NCBI RefSeq assembly: GCF_003463825.1
Contig: NZ_QSDY01000032.1
Coordinates: 1 to 19,367 of the forward strand
Length of the DNA: 19,367 nt
Source: Veillonella sp. AM51-8BH
Lineage (GTDB): Bacteria; Bacillota; Negativicutes; Veillonellales; Veillonellaceae
Direction of reading: 5' to 3'
Positions 1 through 7,698 of the stretch are shown in pieces. Numbering within the stretch: the first letter of the stretch is position 1; every line of letters begins with the position of its first letter. The notes beneath the pieces are model-generated. The model ran no database searches and had not been told where the DNA came from. It worked only from the letters and a program-made list of their open reading frames with translations. A program made the position numbers and the translations under genes.

Positions 1-78
1 TATAAGAATAATCGGGAGATTCTTATAAAAAAAGTACAGAAAATATATGATCTTACAGGTATATATATGCCAACTTAG
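1..78 (+). CDS. C-terminal end of an unidentified protein (partial, 5' end outside window)
   Basis: Reading from base 1 there are 25 sense codons ending at TAG 76-78. The peptide contains REILIKKVQKIYDLTG and ends in IYMPT, which looks like the helical tail of a real protein. The position directly upstream of an McrB/McrC pair suggests a component of the same restriction operon, for example a methyltransferase or specificity protein, but this cannot be told from 25 residues. Its last bases overlap the first copy of the 39-bp repeat, which is read in another frame by the mcrB-like gene. It could equally be a chance open frame, since only 78 bases are visible. Confidence 0.4.
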   Translation, partial: YKNNREILIKKVQKIYDLTGIYMPT

Positions 79-144
79 AACGGGATAGGAAGCTTGTTGA
101 TATAGATGCCAACTTAGAACGGGATAGGAAGCTTGTTGATATAG
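67..144 (+). repeat. 39-bp perfect tandem duplication at the 5' end of the mcrB-like gene
   Basis: Bases 67-105 and 106-144 are identical 39-base units starting ATGCCAACTTAGAACGGGAT and ending TTGATATAG. The unit is 13 codons, so copy-number change does not alter the frame. Read in the frame of the downstream mcrB-like gene it encodes ANLERDRKLVDID twice, and the second copy runs straight into PFTIFGLFNKSS and then Met at 183. Confidence 0.95.
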
Positions 145-182
145 ATCCATTTACTATTTTTGGGTTATTTAATAAAAGCTCT

Positions 183-2150
183 ATGACAATTGATAATCGA
201 AATAAGATTATTTCTACAGTTGCAAATCTATTTGATATAAAAGCACCTATACCTACATCATTTGATGGAATTCCATTACTAAATAATCAAAATGCTACCT
301 ATTATTATTTTATCGATGAACGAGATGAAGACGATATAGATACTCTTTGGGATCTTTATGAATCTGCACTTATGTATACTAATGATTCGAATTCAAAGAA
401 TACTTTGACAGTATCCCAGTATTTTGACTTGGCTATTAATAAGAAGGGGAACGGAAATAGTAAGATTACTATGGGGTTATATTGGATTGCTCCAACTCAT
501 TTTTTAAATCTAGATCAGAGAAATACGTGGTATATTTATGAGTCGGGAAAGATGCCGATTGACTTAGTCAATAGTCTTCCAATTGTTGAAGATAAAATTT
601 CAGCATCTAAATATTTTGAAATAGTTTATAAATTAGGGGCCTTTTTAAGTAGTGATCAGAGTAAACTTAAAAATTTTATGGAGTTAAGTTTTGAGGCATG
701 GAGATACTCAGAGGAGATTAATCGTCAGAAACGTGCTGATGAAAAACAAAGAAAAACCAAAGCTAAAGGAGCTGCCTTAGCTGATGATGATATAGAAACA
801 ATACATTATTGGATTTATTCTCCTGGCAAAGGTGCTAAAATTTGGGACGAATGTTATGACAATAATATTATGGCTATAGGATGGGATGCGATAGGAGATT
901 TGCGTGCCTATAATAGCAAAGATGAAATAAAGCAAGTAATGAATAAGCATTATGATCCATCTAGATCTTATATTCACTCCGCTTGTGCTACCTGGGAATT
1001 CGCCAATGAAATGAAACCGGGTGATATTGTATTCGCGAAGAATGGTATGCATCTTATTATCGGTCGAGGTGTTGTTAAGTCTGATTACATATATGACTCT
1101 CAACGAAAAGAGTTTAAAAATATACGTAAAGTTGAGTGGACTGATCGGGGCGAATGGGAATGCTCAAGACAATCACCTATGAAGACTTTAACGGATATTA
1201 CATCATTTACAGATTATGTTGAGCAGTTAAATCTTTTCTTTGATAGGGATATGTTGGATGATGGTGAAACGTTAGAAACAAGTTACCCTACATATGATAA
1301 GGACCGATTTCTTGATTCTGTATATATGAGTGATGAAGATTATAATACACTGGTATCACTTGTTAAAAATAAGAAAAATATTATATTGCAAGGCGCACCT
1401 GGTGTGGGTAAGACTTTTGCTGCGAAACGTCTAGCTTATTCTATGATGGGAGTAAAAGACCCTAATCGTGTTATGATGGTACAGTTTCATCAAAGCTATT
1501 CTTATGAAGATTTTATTATGGGATTCCGCCCTTCTGAAAATGGTTTTAAACTTAAGCATGGCGTATTTTATGAATTTTGTAAAAGGGCTGAGGTTGATAG
1601 TGATAATGACTATTTCTTTATTATTGATGAAATTAACCGAGGTAATTTAAGTAAAATATTCGGGGAACTGTTTATGCTTTTAGAAAGCGATAAAAGAGGT
1701 GTAGCTTTACAATTACTTTATGCAGATGAGAAGTTTTCTATTCCAGAAAATCTTTATATTATTGGTATGATGAATACTGCAGATCGTAGCTTAGCTATGC
1801 TAGATTATGCGTTAAGAAGACGTTTTGCTTTCTTTGATCTTAAGCCTGCTTTTGAGTCTGATGGGTTTAAGTCTTATCAACATTCTCTCAATAATGATAA
1901 ATTTAATAAACTTATAGAATGTATCAAGCAGCTTAATCTAGTTATTAAATCAGATGAAACTTTAGGCGCAGGTTTTTGTATAGGACATAGTTATTTTTGT
2001 GATTTAGATAAATCTGAAACATATGAAAGGGAAGATTCTCTCAGCAGAATTGTTGAATTTGAGTTAATTCCTCTTTTGAATGAATATTGGTTTGACGATG
2101 TTGATATGGTAAATGAATGGAGTAATAATTTAAGGAGCGCAATTAAGTGA
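183..2150 (+). CDS. mcrB: McrB-like AAA+ GTPase/ATPase with internal EVE-like domain (type IV-like restriction)
   Basis: This is the motor subunit of an McrBC-type modification-dependent restriction system, expected to assemble as a ring, read modified DNA and drive the McrC nuclease. From Met at 183, residues about 207-345 (HYWIYSPG..., MKPGDIVFAKNG, IIGRGVVKS) look like an EVE/PUA-like modified-base pocket. The C-terminal AAA+ module has Walker A GAPGVGKT at 404-411, Walker B FFIIDE ending at 483, the McrB sensor signature MNTADRS near 530-536 and arginines RRRF at 545-548. The 183 start is the first usable ATG, but it lacks a good ribosome-binding site. The family N-terminus (LVDIDPFTIFGLFNK) is encoded upstream in the same open frame, back to a stop at 48-50, with no ATG, GTG or TTG. 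The true start is therefore uncertain, and the gene may be 5'-damaged. The stop overlaps the mcrC start by 4 bases. Confidence 0.85.
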   Translation: MTIDNRNKIISTVANLFDIKAPIPTSFDGIPLLNNQNATYYYFIDERDEDDIDTLWDLYESALMYTNDSNSKNTLTVSQYFDLAINKKGNGNSKITMGLYWIAPTHFLNLDQRNTWYIYESGKMPIDLVNSLPIVEDKISASKYFEIVYKLGAFLSSDQSKLKNFMELSFEAWRYSEEINRQKRADEKQRKTKAKGAALADDDIETIHYWIYSPGKGAKIWDECYDNNIMAIGWDAIGDLRAYNSKDEIKQVMNKHYDPSRSYIHSACATWEFANEMKPGDIVFAKNGMHLIIGRGVVKSDYIYDSQRKEFKNIRKVEWTDRGEWECSRQSPMKTLTDITSFTDYVEQLNLFFDRDMLDDGETLETSYPTYDKDRFLDSVYMSDEDYNTLVSLVKNKKNIILQGAPGVGKTFAAKRLAYSMMGVKDPNRVMMVQFHQSYSYEDFIMGFRPSENGFKLKHGVFYEFCKRAEVDSDNDYFFIIDEINRGNLSKIFGELFMLLESDKRGVALQLLYADEKFSIPENLYIIGMMNTADRSLAMLDYALRRRFAFFDLKPAFESDGFKSYQHSLNNDKFNKLIECIKQLNLVIKSDETLGAGFCIGHSYFCDLDKSETYEREDSLSRIVEFELIPLLNEYWFDDVDMVNEWSNNLRSAIK

Positions 2151-3181
2151 TACCTATTCGAAATATTTACTATATGTTATCTTATGCCTTTCGAATATTA
2201 GATCCTCAAGGTTATAAGCGAGTGTCAGTTGAACAGTTTGATAATGTATTAGAAATGTTATCCTCAGTTTTATCTAGAGGTATTTCTATTCAGATAAAGC
2301 GTGGAATTCAAAAGGGATATTTAGAAAAAATAGAAGCACTATGCTCGCCTCGAGGACGTTTTGAATTATCAGAATCTATAAAAACTAATTGTATATATAA
2401 GAATCACGTAGTTTGTTCTTATGATGTTTTTTCAGAAAATATCTATATGAATAGAATCATCAAATCAACCTTAGAATTACTTATTCGATTAGATATTTCT
2501 AAAAGTCGAAAGAAGGAACTTCGTAGACTATTAGTATATTTTAGTGACGTAAGTTCTCTTGATGTCAACAATATCAACTGGAATATGCATTATAATCGTA
2601 ATAATCGAGCATATCAGATGTTACTCTCTATATGTCATATGATTATTAAGGGGTTATTACAGTCTAGCTCTGATGGTTCTAAAAGGGTAATGGACTTTTT
2701 AGATGAACAACAAATGCATCATCTGTATGAGAAGTTTGTCTTGGAGTATTACCGCAGACATTATCCTCAGATATCAGTTAGTTCATCGGAAATAAAATGG
2801 GCACTTGATGATAGTGAAGTATATATGCTTCCTATTATGAAGAGTGATATTATGCTTACTTATAATGATAAAGTGCTTATTATCGATGCTAAGTATTATT
2901 CTAGTAATACCCAAACACGATATGATACACATAAGATACACTCACATAATCTTTATCAGATTTTTACATATGTCAAAAATAAATCCTATCAGTTAAAAGA
3001 TCATTCAGAGGTTTCGGGAATGTTACTTTATGCACAAACAGATGATGAAATTCAACCAAATAATACATATATGATGAGTGGAAATAAGATAAGTGTTAGA
3101 ACACTAGATTTGAACTGTGAATTTGCTGAAATCGCAGCACAATTGAATAAGTTTATTGATGATCATTTCAAACTTATTTGA
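2147..3181 (+). CDS. mcrC: McrC-like PD-(D/E)XK nuclease subunit
   Basis: This is the nuclease partner of the upstream McrB-like protein, expected to bind the McrB ring and cut DNA. The start is GTG, overlapping the mcrB stop as GTGA, with AAGGAG at 2132-2137 nine bases upstream, so the two genes are translationally coupled. The 344-residue length suits the McrC family. The N-terminus PIRNIYYMLSYAFRIL is typical of McrC proteins from Firmicutes. The catalytic core is seen as D234 (KSDIML) followed by D247-A-K249 (LIIDAKYY), the D...(D/E)xK pattern of PD-(D/E)XK nucleases, so the active site appears intact. The gene is AT-rich like mcrB and ends just before a strong terminator, so the pair forms the end of an operon that starts outside the window. 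Confidence 0.88.
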   Translation: MIPIRNIYYMLSYAFRILDPQGYKRVSVEQFDNVLEMLSSVLSRGISIQIKRGIQKGYLEKIEALCSPRGRFELSESIKTNCIYKNHVVCSYDVFSENIYMNRIIKSTLELLIRLDISKSRKKELRRLLVYFSDVSSLDVNNINWNMHYNRNNRAYQMLLSICHMIIKGLLQSSSDGSKRVMDFLDEQQMHHLYEKFVLEYYRRHYPQISVSSSEIKWALDDSEVYMLPIMKSDIMLTYNDKVLIIDAKYYSSNTQTRYDTHKIHSHNLYQIFTYVKNKSYQLKDHSEVSGMLLYAQTDDEIQPNNTYMMSGNKISVRTLDLNCEFAEIAAQLNKFIDDHFKLI

Positions 3182-3190
3182 TTATCATAT

Positions 3191-3232
3191 AAAGAAGGCA
3201 TACAGCTTTTATAAGCCGTATGCCTTCTTTTT
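3191..3232 (+). terminator. Intrinsic terminator of the mcrBC operon
   Basis: A perfect 13-bp stem (3191-3203 with 3218-3230, AAGAAGGCATAC pairing with GTATGCCTTCTT) with a 14-base loop is followed by a run of five T. It begins 10 bases after the mcrC stop. The A-rich 5' arm could also let it work from the opposite strand. Confidence 0.93.
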
Positions 3233-3300
3233 GTATTATCTTGCAATTCTTATGAGCTAGACTTATAATATTAGAGTAATATTCATATTTTATTCATATT

Positions 3301-3332
3301 TTGACAATGAATAGTGTATAGAGGGGTACAAT
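3301..3332 (+). promoter_or_regulatory. Candidate promoter of the autotransporter gene
   Basis: TTGACA at 3301-3306 is followed by TACAAT at 3327-3332. The spacer is 20 bases, longer than the ideal 17, so the pairing is uncertain. The position, about 80 bases before the adhesin start and after the mcrC terminator, fits. Confidence 0.4.
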
Positions 3333-3371
3333 AAGATTCAAGTTCTATTAGATAGGTTTGAATCTTTTTTT
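3333..3371 (+). promoter_or_regulatory. Stem-loop with T-run in the autotransporter leader
   Basis: AAGATTCAA (3333-3341) is perfectly complementary to TTGAATCTT (3358-3366), with a 16-base loop and a run of seven T at 3365-3371. This is the shape of an intrinsic terminator placed before the adhesin start codon. If transcription starts just after the 3327-3332 box, the 5' arm would be only partly transcribed, so attenuation is possible only from a further-upstream start. Confidence 0.4.
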
Positions 3372-3410
3372 AGGTTTATTGTTTGTGTTGTCTTAAAAGG
3401 GGGAAACGAA

Positions 3411-5141
3411 ATGAAAAAAGAATTACTGTTAACGGCTATGATTACCGCAGGTATTACTACAACAGCACTTGCAGCATCCAATTTAGATATTAGTGCTACA
3501 ACTGCTGCGCCACTAAGCATGAAAAATTCTATTGCTTATGGTGGAAATAACAAAGTTGAGAATGGTATGTTCTCTCCTGTAAATAATATATTGCTCGGTG
3601 GTGACAATAATACAGTTCGACCTTCTGCTTCTAATAGTATTACTTCTGGTACTAATAATACTGCATCTGGTCCGGGCAGTATCGTAGCAGGTTGGTATAA
3701 TACAAACTCTGCTACTCACAGCTTGGTAGTAGGTACTAGCAATACTGTTGGTGGTACTAATAATATCGTAGGCGGCTTTGGGCATGCCAATAATGACAAT
3801 GCGATTAACTCTTTATTAGTTGGTTCATATAATAGTATTGACGGACATGACTCTGTGGCTTTAGGTAAGAATAATACCATTAAAGGTAATAATGCTTTGG
3901 TAGGTGGTACTGGTGCTAAGGTTCAAGGTAATAATGCTATCGCCTTTGGTGATACTGCGAAAGCAACATCCGATGATGCGTATGCCATTGGTCGTAAAGC
4001 AGAAGCAACTGCTCTAAATACAGTTGCTATTGGTAATAATGCAAAGGCCAATAACATTATGGGCACAGCGATTGGCTATAATGCAAAAGCAAAAAATGAT
4101 TACGCTACAGCAGTAGGTTATAGCTCCACAGGTTCTGGTAATCAGTCCTCTGCATTTGGTTTTAATGCGGAAGCAACTGCTATGAATACAACTGCAGTGG
4201 GATCTTATGCAAATGCTAGCGGTGCGTATTCTACAGCATTGGGCTTTAAGACTGCAGCTTCTAATGAGGATTCTGTAGCATTAGGTAACTATTCTACTAG
4301 TGCTGGTAAAAGTGCCTTTGCCGCTGGTACATTAGCTCAAGCAGCAGAAAAGGACTCTTTAGCAATCGGTCATAGCGCAACTACAACAAAGGAAAATGGC
4401 ATCGCTATCGGTACAAATGCGAAGGCTGCAACAGATAACAGCATTGCACTTGGTGCTAAGTCTGTTACTGATACAGCTGTATCTACTAGTTCCGGTATAA
4501 TCGGCGGCAGAACATATAGTTTTGCTGGAGGAAATGCGGTTGGTACATTGAGTATTGGTGATAGTGGTGCAGAACGTACCATTACAAATGTAGCAGCAGG
4601 CCGTGTATCTGCAACCTCTACTGATGCAGTCAATGGATCTCAATTACACGCTATTAAAGATGTAGTAGATAATCATGAAAACCGTATCACTACCATAGAA
4701 GGCGATATTAATACGTTAAATAATCGTATTATTAATGGTGGCGCGAATAGCTTGAATGAAGCTAAGGCGTATACGGATCAACAAGTATCTAGCGTAGCGG
4801 CGGCTTCTGCAGCACTTGCTGGCTTGCATCCATTAGATTTCGATAAACATGATAAATGGTCCTACTCTGTTGGCTTTGGTAATTATAAAAATGCTAATGC
4901 AGCAGCTTTAGGTGCCTTCTATCGCCCTAATAAAAACACAATGTTTAATGCTGCTACTACCGTTGGTAATGGTCGTAATACAATTAGCTTAGGTGCTAAT
5001 TTCAAATTTGGTAAAAGCTCCGAAGAGGTAACTACTGAAGATGCGGCACAACTCAAGAAAGATATGAAAGATCTATCTGAAAAATATAATGAGTTAGAAC
5101 GAAAATATACTGAATTAGCAGCTAAATTAGAATCTAAATAA
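3411..5141 (+). CDS. YadA-like trimeric autotransporter adhesin
   Basis: This is a type Vc surface adhesin, expected to trimerise in the outer membrane and mediate attachment or aggregation. A signal peptide (MKKELLLTAM...TTTALA) with cleavage near residue 21 is followed by a head of many 14-16 residue YadA-type repeats (such as DSVALGN, NTVAIGNNAKA, YAIGRKAEA) from about 90 to 360. The neck motif NVAAGRVSATSTDAVNGSQL lies near 393-412, then a short coiled-coil stalk. The membrane anchor at about 446-534 starts LNEAKAYTDQQVSS and ends in the strand TISLGANFKFG. Most type Vc proteins end at this strand. Here about 42 more residues follow, rich in E and K with a heptad pattern (LKKDMKDLSEKYNELERKY), predicting a periplasmic coiled coil. 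The ribosome-binding site AAAGGGGG lies just upstream. The gene is short for its class and monocistronic, with its own terminator. Confidence 0.92.
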   Translation: MKKELLLTAMITAGITTTALAASNLDISATTAAPLSMKNSIAYGGNNKVENGMFSPVNNILLGGDNNTVRPSASNSITSGTNNTASGPGSIVAGWYNTNSATHSLVVGTSNTVGGTNNIVGGFGHANNDNAINSLLVGSYNSIDGHDSVALGKNNTIKGNNALVGGTGAKVQGNNAIAFGDTAKATSDDAYAIGRKAEATALNTVAIGNNAKANNIMGTAIGYNAKAKNDYATAVGYSSTGSGNQSSAFGFNAEATAMNTTAVGSYANASGAYSTALGFKTAASNEDSVALGNYSTSAGKSAFAAGTLAQAAEKDSLAIGHSATTTKENGIAIGTNAKAATDNSIALGAKSVTDTAVSTSSGIIGGRTYSFAGGNAVGTLSIGDSGAERTITNVAAGRVSATSTDAVNGSQLHAIKDVVDNHENRITTIEGDINTLNNRIINGGANSLNEAKAYTDQQVSSVAAASAALAGLHPLDFDKHDKWSYSVGFGNYKNANAAALGAFYRPNKNTMFNAATTVGNGRNTISLGANFKFGKSSEEVTTEDAAQLKKDMKDLSEKYNELERKYTELAAKLESK

Positions 5142-5156
5142 ATTAGAATCTAAATA
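5125..5156 (+). repeat. 16-bp tandem duplication spanning the adhesin stop codon
   Basis: AATTAGAATCTAAATA occurs at 5125-5140 and again at 5141-5156, with a degenerate third copy (AGAATCCAAATAG) to 5169. The first copy encodes the last residues LESK; the stop TAA is completed by the first base of the second copy. It has no effect on the protein, but records slippage or repair at the 3' end. Confidence 0.9.
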
Positions 5157-5177
5157 AGAATCCAAATAGTGTGATCA

Positions 5178-5215
5178 ATACTCCTACAAGAGGCATCTTG
5201 TAGGAGTATTTTTTT
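5178..5215 (+). terminator. Intrinsic terminator of the autotransporter gene
   Basis: A perfect 13-bp stem ATACTCCTACAAG / CTTGTAGGAGTAT (5178-5190 with 5197-5209) has a 6-base loop and is followed by a seven-T run. Confidence 0.95.
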
Positions 5216-5318
5216 CTATTAAATATGGGATTATAGTGTCTTGTACAGTGTCTTTGCGATATGTATTTCTTTTAAGTGTAAAAGTGCGGTGCTTTTATTA
5301 TAAGTATTCCTTAATAAT

Positions 5319-5326
5319 GCTATAAT
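5319..5326 (+). promoter_or_regulatory. Candidate extended -10 promoter of the immunity-type gene array
   Basis: TGCTATAAT spans 5318-5326: a perfect -10 hexamer with the extended TGn motif. No convincing -35 lies 17 bases upstream, which the extended -10 could compensate for. The start codon of the first array gene is 72 bases downstream. Confidence 0.5.
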
Positions 5327-5373
5327 TAAGATACATATTAAGACATTTATTAAGATATGTATTACATATAAGT
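5326..5373 (+). repeat. Four phased 12-bp imperfect direct repeats downstream of the -10 box
   Basis: TTAAGATACATA (5326-5337), TTAAGACATTTA (5338-5349), TTAAGATATGTA (5350-5361) and the weaker TTACATATAAGT (5362-5373) follow each other without gaps. The position at and just after the expected transcription start would suit binding of a regulator. Confidence 0.55.
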
Positions 5374-5397
5374 AGCAGTATATAGTGGAGAGTATAT

Positions 5398-6240
5398 ATG
5401 AGTTTTTACAATTGGATTCAAGAAAAACTCTTCGATAACTATGAAGAATGGCGTTTGAAGAGTCCTGATTATAATCGAAATGGTTTTAACATAGTAGGCA
5501 TAGATAATACCCTCAAGGCTATGCATGATGGATTTTTCATGTTTATAGAATTATATCCACCTCATGCTATCGATGGATGTACAGCCATGAAAGCACGTGT
5601 AGGTAAAACGCAGGATGCAGTAGATTTATTCTTAGATATAGATGGTAAGACCTATCGTATGGCTGATGTAAGTTATCCTGATGCAGTGAAGATGATGCGG
5701 GCTTTTGTGAAAAAACGCAGAGTACCTGATTGTAGTTTGTGTGTAGAAGTAGCGTATCTAGATATCGATCAGATGCGATCTACATTTACAGAGTTAGCAA
5801 CGTTGTTGCTAGGCGATGCTAAACAAGCCAAATCATTCATGACCAAGGCAAAGTTACATTCCATGGAAGAACTAGAAGATAGCTGGTGGAATCTCTATGA
5901 GAAGTTACTATCTACTGGTCGTGCTGTAGAGTTATCTTTGAAAATCGAATTAGAGGATTTTCTTTATCATGTGCAGAAGCTAATCCATAATAAAAAGCTA
6001 TCTACTGGTGAAAATTTAACTGGAGATATGTCTATTGATACAGCCGTATTTGATGACAGTCAATGTATTGGGGACTGGTGCGCACATCTTAATTCCACGT
6101 GGGAAAAATATAAGTTAGTAGGCATGGATATCGGTACAGATAGTTTGGTGCTTATGGTACTTTCAAATGAGGAATTCAAAACAGCCCAAGAGCTAGCAAA
6201 AGAGCTATTACATAGAATCGATGTAGCTGAACGTTTATGA
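5398..6240 (+). CDS. Hypothetical protein, first gene of the immunity-type array
   Basis: I do not recognise a family for this 280-residue soluble protein. There is no signal peptide or membrane segment. It has an acidic, W- and L-rich character (SWWNLYEKLL, GDWCAHLNSTWEKY) shared with the following genes. The C-terminal part around NSTWEKYKLVGMDIGTDSLVLMVLSNEEF looks like a small alpha/beta domain. The start ATG follows GTGGAGAG at a normal distance. It is the first of nine same-strand genes and is preceded by a promoter candidate and 12-bp repeats. The setting suggests an immunity or antitoxin-like role by association only. Confidence 0.75.
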   Translation: MSFYNWIQEKLFDNYEEWRLKSPDYNRNGFNIVGIDNTLKAMHDGFFMFIELYPPHAIDGCTAMKARVGKTQDAVDLFLDIDGKTYRMADVSYPDAVKMMRAFVKKRRVPDCSLCVEVAYLDIDQMRSTFTELATLLLGDAKQAKSFMTKAKLHSMEELEDSWWNLYEKLLSTGRAVELSLKIELEDFLYHVQKLIHNKKLSTGENLTGDMSIDTAVFDDSQCIGDWCAHLNSTWEKYKLVGMDIGTDSLVLMVLSNEEFKTAQELAKELLHRIDVAERL

Positions 6241-6356
6241 TGTAACGAAAATTATAATGTAGTGGCACGATTATAATGTGGCCGTATCTATAAAAAGGTC
6301 GTAATTCTTAACTGTAAACAGTTTGCGCCGTATAAATGTAATGAATAGGAGAGAGA

Positions 6357-7175
6357 ATGATGAGTGTTGTACGTCTACCAGAATATGAAGCAGAGTTTGA
6401 GCCGGAAGTATTTGAAATCTATGCATTGCCGCGCAGTGATGCGAATGGGGCGAGTCCTTATTTAGAGAAGTACCATAGACCATTAGTGTCCACCGATGCT
6501 ATCCTAGATACTCGAACTGGCGTGCTTGACCGTAGCGAAGGCATTTTGACATGGATTATAGAGGGCCTTGATGATAGATGGGGCTATTCTTTTGAGCCAC
6601 ACGGTGTCTATAAATTGTTAGTTAAGAAAGCAAAACCATTAGAGGACTTGGGCTATATGCGCCCGGCTTGGAATAATCGCTATTATGTGCTTGAGGTGTT
6701 AGAGGAACATGCTAAACATAGTGAGCTAGAGGCGTTGTCGGCTTATTTGAAAACCCCTAAATACCTTCATACCGACAGGGGGAATTTCTTGTTAAATCGA
6801 GAGTATCAATACTATGGATTGAGAATTGATGATTATGCTTTCACCCTTGATGTGGATGAGGGTTCTGATGAAAGCTGCACTGTTGCATTGGAGGCTTTCA
6901 ATAAAATCGATAATTTCAAAGCATTTGAACAACGAATTAGCGCATACATTAGTGAACACTTGCTAGACCTCGCTAACGATTGGCTCGACAATGATGACCA
7001 AGATCCGATTACGGCAGAAATATTTGCTAAGCGTATTACGATGGGCGAATTGGCGTTTCGTAATGATGGCACCATAGAGGTCTATTATGACGATGACGAT
7101 ATTTTCTGGGGGCACTGTATCATAGCTCATATTGATGCGGAGGGAAACCCTGATGATGCAGATATTGCGGGATGA
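6357..7175 (+). CDS. DUF2262 domain protein (putative immunity-type protein)
   Basis: This is a 272-residue soluble acidic protein. The C-terminal half, from about 140, matches the DUF2262 pattern I know: FLLNREYQYYGLRIDDYAFTL near 142-162, an amphipathic helix ending LLDLANDWLDND, then GTIEVYYDDDDIFWGHCIIAHI and the closing DADIAG. The N-terminal half (PEVFEIYALPR..., GLDDRWGYSFEPHGVYKLLVKKAK) is a separate domain often found with DUF2262. The biochemical function is unknown; the family turns up repeatedly beside immunity-type genes of polymorphic toxin systems. ATG 6357 and ATG 6360 are adjacent and either could start; AGGAGAG lies upstream. It is followed after 20 bases by the next gene. 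Confidence 0.82.
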   Translation: MMSVVRLPEYEAEFEPEVFEIYALPRSDANGASPYLEKYHRPLVSTDAILDTRTGVLDRSEGILTWIIEGLDDRWGYSFEPHGVYKLLVKKAKPLEDLGYMRPAWNNRYYVLEVLEEHAKHSELEALSAYLKTPKYLHTDRGNFLLNREYQYYGLRIDDYAFTLDVDEGSDESCTVALEAFNKIDNFKAFEQRISAYISEHLLDLANDWLDNDDQDPITAEIFAKRITMGELAFRNDGTIEVYYDDDDIFWGHCIIAHIDAEGNPDDADIAG

Positions 7176-7195
7176 TTAACTAATGGAGCGTCCTG

Positions 7196-7627
7196 ATGAG
7201 AAAATCCGAATTAATGACTTTATGGAATGTTGAAAGCTGGTCTGAAGAACCGTATGGCGTTTACTTTGTATCTCGCAGATTGGGCACTAATTGTTTAGAG
7301 AATGAAGGACAAGCCTTTCAAAAACTTAATATTAGTTGCACCAATTATACTGAGGCTGAGGTGCTTTCACTGCCAATGTGGGAACAATTATATGTTGAAT
7401 TAGATGAATTAGATCAACTAGCACAGGAACTCATACAACAGAAAATACCGCAAGAAGAGTCTATTGTACTAACCTTAACCGATATTATGCTAGATAAGTC
7501 AGGTTGTTACGATGCATTTGCGCTAGGCTATGATGTGGGAAAATCCCCAGCAGGACATCTATATATTTTGGTTTCCTTTGATGAAAACTTTACGGCTCAA
7601 CAAGATGTGATTTACGAAACTTTATAA
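7196..7627 (+). CDS. Hypothetical acidic protein of the immunity-type array
   Basis: This is a 143-residue soluble protein of no family I can name. It contains VESWSEEPYGVYFVSRRLG at the N-terminus, a Leu/Glu-rich helical middle (YVELDELDQLAQELIQQ) and a C-terminal strand-rich end (GHLYILVSFDENF). It starts 20 bases after the DUF2262 gene, so the two are probably co-transcribed. Size, acidity and position fit an immunity protein, but nothing in the sequence proves that. Confidence 0.72.
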   Translation: MRKSELMTLWNVESWSEEPYGVYFVSRRLGTNCLENEGQAFQKLNISCTNYTEAEVLSLPMWEQLYVELDELDQLAQELIQQKIPQEESIVLTLTDIMLDKSGCYDAFALGYDVGKSPAGHLYILVSFDENFTAQQDVIYETL

Positions 7628-7698
7628 AGTTGTTTTAAAGTGGTGACACTGGTGTGGCAGTTTAGCTAAAGATATAAGTGATACATAGGAGAGAGACG

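Noticed and set aside
67..144. CRISPR or phase-variation repeat tract at the 39-bp duplication
   Set aside because: There are only two copies, no spacers, and the unit is a multiple of three, so copy change would not switch the frame.
777..1103. Minus-strand 108-codon open frame inside the mcrB-like gene
   Set aside because: It lies wholly opposite the conserved EVE-like region and shows no ribosome-binding site or family pattern.
3338..4643. Several minus-strand open frames of 60-94 codons inside the adhesin gene
   Set aside because: They mirror the repetitive, Ser/Ala/Gly/Asn-rich codons of the YadA-type head, are biased to Cys, Thr, Ser and Ile, and lack ribosome-binding sites.
6241..6356. 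Near-repeat ATTATAATGTAGTGGC / ATTATAATGTGGCC as a promoter pair or operator
   Set aside because: It is short and imperfect; the -10-like TATAAT boxes lack -35 partners, and the gene fits read-through from upstream.
7678..7698. GTG at 7678 as start of the 7699 gene
   Set aside because: The Shine-Dalgarno AGGAGAG falls inside that extension and is correctly spaced for ATG 7699.
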